5,137 nt of DNA from Nitrospirota bacterium (lineage in GTDB: Bacteria; Nitrospirota; Thermodesulfovibrionia; Thermodesulfovibrionales; Dissulfurispiraceae), in NCBI GenBank assembly GCA_016212685.1, contig JACREW010000018.1:1-5137 (forward strand). The letters are read 5' to 3'. Of the stretch, positions 1 through 5,137 are shown piece by piece. Each line of letters starts with the position of its first letter. Position 1 is the stretch's first letter. The translations under genes were made by a program, and so were the position numbers. The notes beneath the pieces are model-generated. The model did no database searches. It was not told the origin of the DNA and worked only from the letters and a program-made list of their open reading frames with translations.

Positions 1-484
1 CCTCTCCGCCGTTTGTGATCCATTGTTTTGTGCCGTTTAAGACGTATTCATTGCCTTCGAGTTTCGCCGTGGTCTGTATCCCGCCCGCGTCGCTTCCGGC
101 GTTAGCCTCCGTCAATCCGAATGCAACCAGCCTTTTGCCTGCTGCGATGTCTGGAAGATATTTCTTTTTCTGCTCGTCCGTGCCGAAAAGAAGTATCGGA
201 TATGTGCCAAGCGCGTTTGCAGCATATGTGGTAGATATGCCGACGCATGCACGTGAAAGTTCTTCTACTGCTATGCAGAGTTCGAGGCAGCCTTTGCCGA
301 GGCCTCCGTATTCTTCGGGTATGAAAAGCCCTATCATGTCCGACTGGGCAAGTGTCTTTATTACTTCCCACGGATATTCATTTTTCTCATCGAGTTCCGC
401 CCTTACAGGCACAATCTTTTCTTCCGCAATCTGACGCGCAAGGTCGCGAATCATCTGCTGTTCCTCGGTCAAAAAGTAGTCCAT
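1..484 (-). CDS. Acyl-CoA dehydrogenase, N-terminal part (runs off window)
   Basis: This gene encodes the first 161 residues of an FAD-dependent acyl-CoA dehydrogenase, a cytoplasmic flavoenzyme that oxidises an acyl-CoA to the 2-enoyl-CoA and passes electrons to electron-transfer flavoprotein. Visible family features are the all-helical N-terminal domain starting MDYFLTEEQQMIRD, the helix with IPEEYGGLG (residues 55-63), and the PS00072-type signature GLTEANAGSDAGG (residues 123-135) followed by NGTKQWITNGG (150-160), which contact FAD and substrate. The family is normally about 380 residues, so the C-terminal domain with the catalytic glutamate lies beyond position 1. The ATG at 484-482 is chosen because AGGAGG (498-493) sits 8 bases upstream. 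It lies 27 bases after pmbA and is probably its co-transcribed partner. The family is certain, but the chain-length specificity (short-chain, butyryl-type or glutaryl-type) cannot be read from this part. Confidence 0.95.
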   Translation of the reverse strand, partial: MDYFLTEEQQMIRDLARQIAEEKIVPVRAELDEKNEYPWEVIKTLAQSDMIGLFIPEEYGGLGKGCLELCIAVEELSRACVGISTTYAANALGTYPILLFGTDEQKKKYLPDIAAGKRLVAFGLTEANAGSDAGGIQTTAKLEGNEYVLNGTKQWITNGGE

Positions 485-492
485 TTAAAAAA

Positions 493-498
493 CCTCCT
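493..498 (-). promoter_or_regulatory. Shine-Dalgarno site of the acyl-CoA dehydrogenase gene
   Basis: On the minus strand the sequence is AGGAGG followed by an 8-base A/T-rich spacer and ATG. It is a full consensus ribosome binding site and fixes the start at 484. Confidence 0.85.
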
Positions 499-511
499 GC
501 TGAAATAGTTC

Positions 512-1849
512 TTATCCGCTGATGTCGATTCCTTCTATCAAAAGGCTTGGAGAGCCTATATTACCATAAAATCTCAGGTCGTCGCCAACCATAACTACGT
601 TTTTAAACATGTCGAGGACTGCGCCTGAAATAACGGCCTCTTTGACAGGATATTTTATCTCTCCGTTTTCTATCCATAACCCCGACGCTCCTACCGAGAA
701 CTCGCCCGAAATGGGGTTCGCGGTATGCATGCCCATGGTTTCTATAACATAAAGACCCTTGTCTATTGTCTTGATAATCGTTTTGAAATCAGCTTCATGC
801 TCTTTCGATATCGGCTCTATATAAAGATTCGTGGGACCTACGGACGGCATGCCTGTAAAACCGCCCCTTGCCGCGTTGCCTGTGGATCTTACGCCGTCTT
901 TTTTTGCGGTATATGTATTGTATAGAAAACCATTCAATACTCCTCTTTCGATTAATGCCTTGCGGCAGGTAGCAACGCCTTCAGCGTCGGCTGGTTTGCT
1001 TCCGAGCCTTCCGTCAAGCAGCCCGCTGTCTATGATATTGAGCTTGTCGCATAATACCCGCTGTCCTGTTTTTCCCGCGAGCATGGATTTTTTTTTCTGA
1101 ACCGATTCCGAAGAAAGAGACGGCGAAAGGATGCCCAAAAATTCCCCGGCAACGGAATTGTCGAGCAGGACGAATCCCTTAGCAGGATTTATTTTTCGAG
1201 ATCCGAGGAGCTGCGCTGTCCGGCGTGCCGCATTCCTGCCGACCTGCTCGAAGGATACGTTTTTTAAATATCTGTTTCCTTCATAGTCCCAGCCCATCTG
1301 GCTTTCGCCGCCTTCTTCGGCTATTGCCATTATCTGGGCTGAACATCCGGTGGATTTGTAATGTACATTGACGCCGTGAGAATTTACGATATAAGTATCT
1401 CCGGTGCTGAAGCTTCCGGATGCCTTCCTGATCTTTTTTATCCGTTTATCTTCCTTAAAGGCCGATTTTTCGATTAAGAGCGTACGGCGTATTGCTTCAT
1501 CCTCCGACAGCGAGACTATATTATCGTCGAATATCTCGACGTAAGGCAGGTCGTTGCTTTGCGTAGCCAATCCCAGATAATCATCGGGCTCGGTGTATTT
1601 CGCAGCCTCAATCGCATTTTCGGCAACCCTGTCCGACTCGCGCGGGTCAGTGGAATAAGAAAAGCCGAGCCGTTTGTCCTTAATAACCCTGATAGAATAG
1701 CCGGCAGTCATGGACGATTCCAATGCTTCGATTTTTTGTTCCTTTACCTCTATGCTCAGGTTCTTCGATGTTTTTACATAAACCTCAGCCTCGTCAGCGC
1801 CTTTAGATATGGCCGTTTCAAGAAGTCTTGTCGCAAAATTTATATCCAC
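512..1849 (-). CDS. pmbA: TldD/PmbA family protein, PmbA (TldE) subunit
   Basis: This is a 445-residue PmbA/TldE protein, the usual length of the family. In characterised systems TldE forms a heterodimer with the metalloprotease TldD, and the pair cleaves unfolded peptides, for example in microcin B17 maturation and CcdA degradation; it is cytoplasmic. The N-terminal domain (about 1-120) starts with the typical LLETAISKGADEAEVYVKTS pattern and contains the block around SIRVIKDKRLGFSYS. The C-terminal half has RSTGNAARGG, and the last 62 residues (384-445) carry FSVGASGLWIENGEI, KEAVISG and GNIGSPSLLIEG, characteristic of the family. There is no HExxxH motif, which marks it as the non-catalytic TldE type rather than TldD; no tldD is visible in the window. 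The start is a GTG at 1849-1847, supported by AAGGAG 8 bases upstream and by alignment of the N-terminus with the family pattern. It follows queD by 12 bases. Confidence 0.93.
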   Translation of the reverse strand: MDINFATRLLETAISKGADEAEVYVKTSKNLSIEVKEQKIEALESSMTAGYSIRVIKDKRLGFSYSTDPRESDRVAENAIEAAKYTEPDDYLGLATQSNDLPYVEIFDDNIVSLSEDEAIRRTLLIEKSAFKEDKRIKKIRKASGSFSTGDTYIVNSHGVNVHYKSTGCSAQIMAIAEEGGESQMGWDYEGNRYLKNVSFEQVGRNAARRTAQLLGSRKINPAKGFVLLDNSVAGEFLGILSPSLSSESVQKKKSMLAGKTGQRVLCDKLNIIDSGLLDGRLGSKPADAEGVATCRKALIERGVLNGFLYNTYTAKKDGVRSTGNAARGGFTGMPSVGPTNLYIEPISKEHEADFKTIIKTIDKGLYVIETMGMHTANPISGEFSVGASGLWIENGEIKYPVKEAVISGAVLDMFKNVVMVGDDLRFYGNIGSPSLLIEGIDISG

Positions 1850-1857
1850 TAAAAATT

Positions 1858-1863
1858 CTCCTT
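1858..1863 (-). promoter_or_regulatory. Shine-Dalgarno site of pmbA overlapping the queD stop codon
   Basis: On the minus strand AAGGAG precedes the GTG start of pmbA by 8 bases. The site shares bases with the TAA stop of queD (1864-1862), so ribosomes finishing queD end on the pmbA ribosome binding site. This supports the rare GTG start and suggests translational coupling. Confidence 0.8.
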
Positions 1864-2236
1864 ATTTTTCATAATATGTCGCGGACGCGGTATCGGATTC
1901 CCATACCGTTACCGCCGAGACCTCTACATTTTCATATCCGGCAAGTTTTTCTCTCAGCGATTCGAATATCCATTTTGCGATGTTTTCGGACGACGGATTT
2001 TTTTCTGTAAAAGGCGGGATATTGTTTAAGAATTTATGGTCAAGCTGCAATACGATTTCATTGGTTATTCTCTTTAGGTCAAGGAAATCGATAGCGATGT
2101 CTATATCATTGAGTTTTTTTGCCGTTACATATGCCTGAACCTTCCAGTTATGACCGTGCAGGTTTTCGCATTTCCCTTTATAGCCCCTTAACTGATGGGC
2201 CGAGGCAAAAGAAGTCTCTATCATTAATTTATACAT
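1862..2236 (-). CDS. queD: 6-carboxy-5,6,7,8-tetrahydropterin synthase (QueD)
   Basis: QueD converts 7,8-dihydroneopterin triphosphate to 6-carboxytetrahydropterin, the second step of queuosine/7-deazaguanine biosynthesis, in the cytoplasm. The 124-residue product matches the compact PTPS/QueD fold. Zinc ligands are visible as His14 (FASAHQL) and the pair His27 and His29 in CENLHGHNW. Cys23 in the CxxxHGH motif is the catalytic cysteine position, Asp66-His67 (QLDHKFLN) completes the triad, PSSENIAKW (81-89) and Glu113 (TVWES) bind the pterin. The single CxxxHGH motif favours QueD over eukaryotic-type PTPS or the PTPS-III variants. I chose the ATG at 2236 because GGAGG (2246-2242) lies 5 bases upstream and the protein then begins MYKLMIETSFASAH; a TTG 36 bases further upstream lies in the adjacent repeat and is rejected. 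The stop overlaps the pmbA ribosome binding site. No queC, queE or queF is in view. Confidence 0.95.
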   Translation of the reverse strand: MYKLMIETSFASAHQLRGYKGKCENLHGHNWKVQAYVTAKKLNDIDIAIDFLDLKRITNEIVLQLDHKFLNNIPPFTEKNPSSENIAKWIFESLREKLAGYENVEVSAVTVWESDTASATYYEK

Positions 2237-2241
2237 AAAAG

Positions 2242-2246
2242 CCTCC
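2242..2246 (-). promoter_or_regulatory. Shine-Dalgarno site of queD
   Basis: GGAGG on the minus strand with a 5-base spacer (CTTTT) before ATG at 2236. It decides the start against the in-frame upstream TTG at 2272, which falls inside the heptamer repeat. Confidence 0.8.
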
Positions 2247-2252
2247 ATTTTT

Positions 2253-2324
2253 AGGCAATAGGCTATAGGCAAGGGGCAATAGGGAAAAATATTTTCTATA
2301 GCCTATCGCCCATCGCCTCTTGCC
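2253..2324. repeat. Heptamer inverted-repeat element, copy 1 (intergenic)
   Basis: The left arm on the plus strand is four head-to-tail heptamers: AGGCAAT (2253), AGGCTAT (2260), AGGCAAG (2267) and GGGCAAT (2274), followed by AGGGAAA and an A/T-rich centre. The right arm is four heptamers of the complementary type: TATAGCC (2297), TATCGCC (2304), CATCGCC (2311) and TCTTGCC (2318). The arms can pair imperfectly into a long hairpin in the hpt-queD transcript. It fills most of the 93-base gap between hpt and queD. No T-run follows on the minus strand, so it does not look like an intrinsic terminator. The same architecture recurs at 3916-3984, which shows that it is a dispersed repeat family. Confidence 0.85.
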
Positions 2325-2329
2325 TATTA

Positions 2330-2851
2330 TTATGTTTCTTTTTTGAAAACCGCTATATAAGGCAGGTTCCGGTAGTTGTTGTCGTAATCGAGACCGTAGC
2401 CTACGAAAAACTGATTCGGGATTTCAAAGCCTATATAGTCCATCGGCACGTTCACTTCCCTCCGCTCTTTTTTGTCGAGGAGCGCGCATACCTTGAGGCT
2501 TGCAGGCCCTTTTGACAATATCCGTTCCCTTATGTAATTCAACGATATGCCTGTGTCTATTATATCGTCTATCAGGAGCACATGCTTTCCTTTTATATCT
2601 TCCCGCATGTCGTAATGTATTTTGACTTCGCCTGTTGAAGTCGTTTTCAGGTAACTGGCCGCGATGATAAAGTCGAGCGTAACCGGAGTCTTAAGCGCCC
2701 TGATAATGTCCGCAAAGAACATGAACGACCCTTTTAGGATGCCGATTGCGAGTATTTCCTTGCCTGTGTAATCTTTCGATATCCTGTCCGCCAGTTCGAT
2801 AACTTTTTCATGAATCTGTTCGGTTGTCAAAAAAGGCCTGCCTATGATCAT
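2330..2851 (-). CDS. hpt: Hypoxanthine phosphoribosyltransferase
   Basis: This 173-residue protein is a 6-oxopurine phosphoribosyltransferase that salvages hypoxanthine (and usually guanine) with PRPP to IMP/GMP in the cytoplasm. The PRPP-binding signature VLLIDDIIDTGIS lies at residues 91-103, with Asp99 at the position of the catalytic base. The pyrophosphate loop LKGS is at 39-42, the flexible active-site loop with Ser66-Tyr67 is in the stretch 64-78, and the purine-binding end IPNQFFVGYGLDY is at 144-156. Length is typical for bacterial Hpt. The ATG at 2851-2849 has GGAGG (2861-2857) five bases upstream. It is the first gene of the minus-strand cluster, preceded by a plausible sigma-70-type promoter. 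Some relatives prefer guanine or xanthine; hypoxanthine is the default family call. The neighbour queD also draws on guanine nucleotides (GTP), but a functional link is only inference. Confidence 0.96.
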   Translation of the reverse strand: MIIGRPFLTTEQIHEKVIELADRISKDYTGKEILAIGILKGSFMFFADIIRALKTPVTLDFIIAASYLKTTSTGEVKIHYDMREDIKGKHVLLIDDIIDTGISLNYIRERILSKGPASLKVCALLDKKERREVNVPMDYIGFEIPNQFFVGYGLDYDNNYRNLPYIAVFKKET

Positions 2852-2879
2852 AAATCCCTCCGGTAGTAAAGTGTGCTAT

Positions 2880-2909
2880 ATAATACTGCTATTTATACCC
2901 TATTCTCAA
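2880..2909 (-). promoter_or_regulatory. Putative sigma-70 promoter of the hpt-queD-pmbA-acd cluster
   Basis: Reading the minus strand, TTGAGA (2909-2904) and TATTAT (2885-2880) are separated by 18 bases. The -10 box ends 28 bases before the hpt ATG, which would give a 5' leader of roughly 20 bases containing the Shine-Dalgarno site. The region is A/T-rich, so other hexamer pairs are possible. I see no operator palindrome or riboswitch between the promoter and the gene. Confidence 0.5.
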
Positions 2910-2931
2910 CTATTTTCATAATACGCAATAA

Positions 2932-3103
2932 TATAAGGAATGACAGGTGTGCCGAAAAACCTTTTATCTGCGATACCTTATTAAGAACCCTCCCGCCATT
3001 TAAAGGCGATTTCAGTATAACCTGTCAATTAGACTCGCCTGCAAGCGACTATAATTAATCTCATCGTTTATAAAAGTTTTGAGGCATACCTGTCATTCTA
3101 TAA
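2932..3103. mobile_element. Putative MITE (non-autonomous transposable element), 162 bases with TATAA flanks
   Basis: The ends of the 2937-3098 segment are imperfect inverted repeats. GAATGACAGGTGTGCC at 2938-2953 matches the reverse complement of 3083-3098 at 15 of 16 bases. Similarity continues inward through AAAA, CTTTTAT and CGAT to about 37 bases, with roughly 30 identities and one gap. TATAA lies directly outside both ends (2932-2936 and 3099-3103), as expected of a 5-base target-site duplication, although TATAA is a common sequence in A/T-rich DNA. The interior has no credible gene. It contains a near-palindrome around CGCCATTTAAAGGCG (2994-3008) and a second ACCTGTCA motif at 3020-3027 resembling the end repeat. 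Size, inverted ends and intergenic position fit a MITE; no related transposase is in the window and I cannot name the parent family. Confidence 0.55.
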
Positions 3104-3104
3104 A
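3077..3104 (+). promoter_or_regulatory. Weak candidate promoter for the AddB-like gene at the MITE end
   Basis: TATAAA at 3099-3104 is a good -10 match and TTTTGA at 3077-3082 is a poor -35 match at a spacing of 16. The -35 would lie inside the right inverted end of the putative MITE and the -10 in its flank, so the insertion may have supplied part of the promoter. An alternative -10 is GATAAT at 3139-3144 without a recognisable -35. Confidence 0.25.
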
Positions 3105-3162
3105 AATTTTTCAATCTATTTGCATTATTTCAGGGCGGGATAATACAATATTTTCGGGGCAT

Positions 3163-4929
3163 ATGCCGATGATCAAAATATTTTACACACCGCCGGGCTT
3201 TAGAAATATCACCGGATTCCTGTTTAAAGAAGCGGTAAGCGACGCCGGATACGATATAAGCAATGATTATTCCAATATCCTCTATTTATCGTCTTCCCCT
3301 GTAAACGTCAAAGAGGCGCAAAAAACATTCCATGATTTACAGGGCGGGAAATGCTATATCCCTCCTGAAACGGCAACCATAAGCCAATATTGCAAGAGAA
3401 TGTATTCGGCATCAGGCGACAAGCGGATAATAGACGCTATGCTGATACCCCTTATACTTTCAGGCATTTCGGGAAAGGGCATCGGTTTTTCATCGGCGGT
3501 AGATGGCCTTATAAGCGATTTGAAGCTGTATTATCCCGACCTCGATATCGATTCGTTGAGAATTAAGTTCGAGGGGATATTTCACGAACTCAATATCCCG
3601 GAGTCTCTTTCGAGGGTTATTACGGACAGCCTCGAAATATTCGGGAGATATAAGCTGAGCGGCGAGAATCACGGGTTGGTAGACAGTGACGATGTAATAA
3701 ACATCGTAGAGCCGGACGGAAAGTATGAGATGCTTATTCTCGACGGTTTTTATGATCCTACGCCTGCGGAGAAGAATTTTTTGAAGTCCATAATTCGATG
3801 TTCTGATAAGACATTTATCTCAGTTCCATACGACAACTCTTTCATGGCGTTGATTAAAGGATATATGGATTTTTTGAAAGAAAATTTCGATGTTGAAGAA
3901 ACATATCTAAAGGGAGGGCAAGAGGCTATAGGCAATAGGCAAGAGGGAGAAATACCTATAACCTATAGCCCATCGCCTATAGCCTCCTTTGTTTACTATG
4001 CATATCCCGGAATAGAAGAAGAGGTTGAGGGCATCGCGAGGAACATCAAGTCGTTATATGTGTCCGGAAAATTCAAGCGCCTTGAGAATGTAGTCGTAGC
4101 ATTTCCCGACCTTAACAAATATTCAGCCATGGTCGAAAGGGTTTTCCATCGCTACGGCATACCTTGCGACATATCCAAAAGGACGCCCTTGGGAAAGACG
4201 GGGCCGTTTCTCGACCTCCTGTCGCTGCTTGATTCCGTTGCAGACGGCTATCCGAGACTTGAGTTTTCACAGTTCCTATCATCGCGATATTTCGGCAAAA
4301 TCCCGGACAGTTTGAAAAAATGGATTCCCACCCTTTCTTTGCAGTCGGGTATCGTATCCGGCAAGGACGCGTGGATGGATTTTATCGGTTACGGCTCCGA
4401 GACGGTTGATATCAGCCTTATGAGAGAGAAGGCTGATATAGAAAAGGATATGAAATGGATTTTTGAAAAGCTCAGGCCGCTCGATGAAGTTAAAAACGGA
4501 GCGGGTTTACCGACCTATGCGGATTTGCTCAGGAGGCTTCTGGACGATTTCGGTTTTATGTCATTGTCTTTGGAGCAATCAATGGCGGATATCCGCAGGA
4601 CGGCTGGAGAAGCGCTTGAAAATATCTCTTTTTTAGGAATGCTGCATCCGCACCCGGTCAGCCTGCATGAATTCATAAATGCGCTCTCCCATATTTTCAA
4701 TGCTTCCTATGCCGATTCGGAAGGCGCCGGGGTAAGGGTGATGGAAATATCCGAAATATCCGGATTAGCATCGGAATATGTTTACGCGGGAGGATTGACG
4801 GACGGAGATATGCCTCAACGGCCCGGAATGGATTATATTCTGCCTGACAGCGTCAAGAAAAGGCTCGGTTTTTTGGATCTCGAAAGATATATAGACAAGC
4901 AGCGCTTTGATTTTTACAGGCTGCTCCGG
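3163..4929 (+). CDS. AddB-like RecB-family exonuclease/helicase subunit, truncated by the junction
   Basis: About 589 codons of a large protein resembling AddB-type subunits (inactivated UvrD-like helicase part of PD-(D/E)XK nuclease proteins), which act in double-strand break end processing. I base this on the family style: an N-terminal block through ILYLSSS and the downstream CYIPPETATIS, LILDGFYDPTPAEKNFL starting at residue 191, VVVAFPDLNKYSAMVERVFHRYGIP, GPFLDLLSLLDSV from residue 347, and VYAGGLTDGDMP at 540-551, like the GLNDGxFP block of AddB. No Walker A motif is visible at the N-terminus, and the nuclease domain would lie beyond the break. ATG 3163 is the first of two close starts; ATG 3169 (MIKIFYTPPG) is equally possible. 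No good Shine-Dalgarno site exists for either, only a short CGGGG run. Residues 252-274 derive from the heptamer repeat. The frame stays open to the window end, but beyond about 4918-4936 it runs antisense through foreign, high-GC DNA, so the coding call stops at 4929. Confidence 0.7.
3916..3984. repeat. Heptamer inverted-repeat element, copy 2 (inside the AddB-like gene)
   Basis: The left arm is GGGCAAG (3916), AGGCTAT (3923), AGGCAAT (3930) and AGGCAAG (3937), then AGGGAGA and a short centre. The right arm is TATAACC (3957), TATAGCC (3964), CATCGCC (3971) and TATAGCC (3978). The layout is the same as at 2253-2324, with variant units. It begins and ends on codon boundaries and adds exactly 23 residues (252-274, starting GQEAIGNRQEGE), low-complexity and unlike the surrounding protein. 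The outer flanks AAAGG/CCTTT extend the inverted symmetry slightly. Confidence 0.85.
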
Positions 4930-4936
4930 TCTTCAG
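4918..4936. other. Chimeric junction between two unrelated genomes
   Basis: Left of this interval the plus strand encodes the AddB-like protein at moderate GC. Right of it the minus strand encodes an NRPS adenylation domain and GC rises to about 71% (112 of 157 bases counted from 4981 to 5137). The adenylation-domain homology (LKTGAA) reaches down to 4919 and the AddB-like reading (FYRLLRSS) is plausible up to about 4935, so the exact breakpoint within this interval cannot be placed. Two unrelated proteins, both interrupted mid-domain at the same spot on opposite strands, point to an assembly or library chimera. Confidence 0.8.
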
Positions 4937-5137
4937 CACTGCGGTCATCGCCACGATGGCGTCGGCGCCGCGGTCGAACAATACGGCCACAGTCGCACCA
5001 GGGCGGGCTCCCTGCTCGGAAAGTCGGTGTGCCAACCGGTTTGAGGCCTCGTCGAGGTCGCGGTAGGTCCACGAGCGCCCGTCGTGGGACAGCGCGACGG
5101 CCTCGGGTGTGCGGGCGACCTGGGCGGCGAGCAAGGC
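4919..5137 (-). CDS. NRPS adenylation-domain fragment, actinobacterial type, broken at both ends
   Basis: The minus strand encodes 73 residues matching the start of a non-ribosomal peptide synthetase adenylation domain, which activates an amino acid as aminoacyl-AMP. The visible pattern is AAQVARTPEAVALSHDGRSW, then the A1 core motif region WTYRDLDEASNRLAHRL, then VAVLFDRGADAIVAMTAVLKTGAA, where the A2 motif (LKxGAAYxPLD) begins and is cut after GAA. The reading frame is open at 5137, so no true start is in the window; a TTG at 5134 is merely internal. Codon third positions are overwhelmingly G or C and the wording is close to mycobacterial or other actinobacterial synthetases. It cannot be a functional gene as assembled. 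Confidence 0.85.

Noticed and set aside
15..434. Plus-strand open frame of 139 codons
   Set aside because: It is antisense to the clearly conserved acyl-CoA dehydrogenase and shows no family resemblance.
2237..2272. Extension of queD by 12 residues to a TTG at 2272
   Set aside because: The extra codons come from the heptamer repeat, there is no ribosome binding site before the TTG, and GGAGG lies 5 bases before the ATG at 2236, where the family N-terminus begins.
2253..2324. Intrinsic terminator between hpt and queD
   Set aside because: The inverted repeat is long and imperfect and neither strand has a T-run directly after the stem.
2253..2324. CRISPR-like array
   Set aside because: The units are contiguous 7-base repeats without spacers and the two arms are inverted; no cas gene is present.
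2873..3058. Plus-strand open frame of 61 codons in the hpt upstream spacer
   Set aside because: No ribosome binding site, it spans the hpt promoter and part of the inverted-end element, and its product has no recognisable features.
3131..3349. Direct repeat CAGGGCGGGA near 3131 and 3340
   Set aside because: Only ten bases, one copy in the spacer and one coding; no further structure, so probably chance.
3490..4700. Minus-strand open frames of about 60 codons at 3490-3672, 3750-3935 and 4515-4700
   Set aside because: All are antisense to the long AddB-like frame and lack ribosome binding sites and family features.
4853..4918. C-terminal continuation of the adenylation-domain frame (CKNQSAACLYIF...)
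   Set aside because: After LKTGAA the frame leaves the A2 motif and reads antisense through the AddB-like gene.
4930..5137. Arg-rich C-terminal continuation of the AddB-like protein
   Set aside because: It is the antisense reading of a high-GC adenylation domain; long open frames on the opposite strand are expected in such DNA.

Overview
The window looks like a piece of a metagenomic contig from an anaerobic Gram-negative bacterium. GC is moderate (45% in a sampled 60-base stretch), Shine-Dalgarno sites are strong, and the degenerate 'AGGCWAT' heptamer repeats and protein styles remind me of Nitrospirota or the former Deltaproteobacteria. That assignment rests on recall of similar sequences and is weak.

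Layout: positions 1-2851 hold four genes on the minus strand, read from high to low coordinates: hpt (hypoxanthine phosphoribosyltransferase), queD (6-carboxytetrahydropterin synthase), pmbA/tldE (non-catalytic half of the TldD/TldE protease) and the first 161 codons of an acyl-CoA dehydrogenase that runs off the window. Gaps are 93, 12 and 27 bases and each gene has its own Shine-Dalgarno site, so they look like one transcription unit driven by a promoter near 2880-2909. The hpt-queD gap is almost filled by a heptamer-based inverted repeat. Functionally the genes are loosely related (purine salvage, queuosine precursor, peptide processing, fatty or amino acid oxidation), so they may simply be co-transcribed housekeeping genes.

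Positions 2852-3162 separate hpt from a divergent plus-strand gene. This spacer holds the hpt promoter and a 162-base element with imperfect inverted ends flanked by TATAA on both sides, which looks like a non-autonomous transposable element (MITE).

From 3163 a long plus-strand reading frame encodes an AddB-like protein of the RecB/AddB exonuclease-helicase family, recognised from sequence style and several family-like blocks. A second copy of the heptamer inverted repeat lies inside this gene and is translated as 23 in-frame residues. Every position in it that would give an in-frame stop carries a sense variant.

Near 4918-4936 the sequence changes abruptly. The remaining ~200 bases are about 70% GC and encode, on the minus strand, the beginning of a non-ribosomal peptide synthetase adenylation domain of actinobacterial (mycobacterium-like) type. 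Both proteins break off at the same point, so the end of the window is most likely a chimeric join (assembly or library artefact) rather than biology.

I found no convincing new multi-gene system. The most interesting signals are the heptamer repeat family, with one copy domesticated inside a coding region, and the putative MITE.
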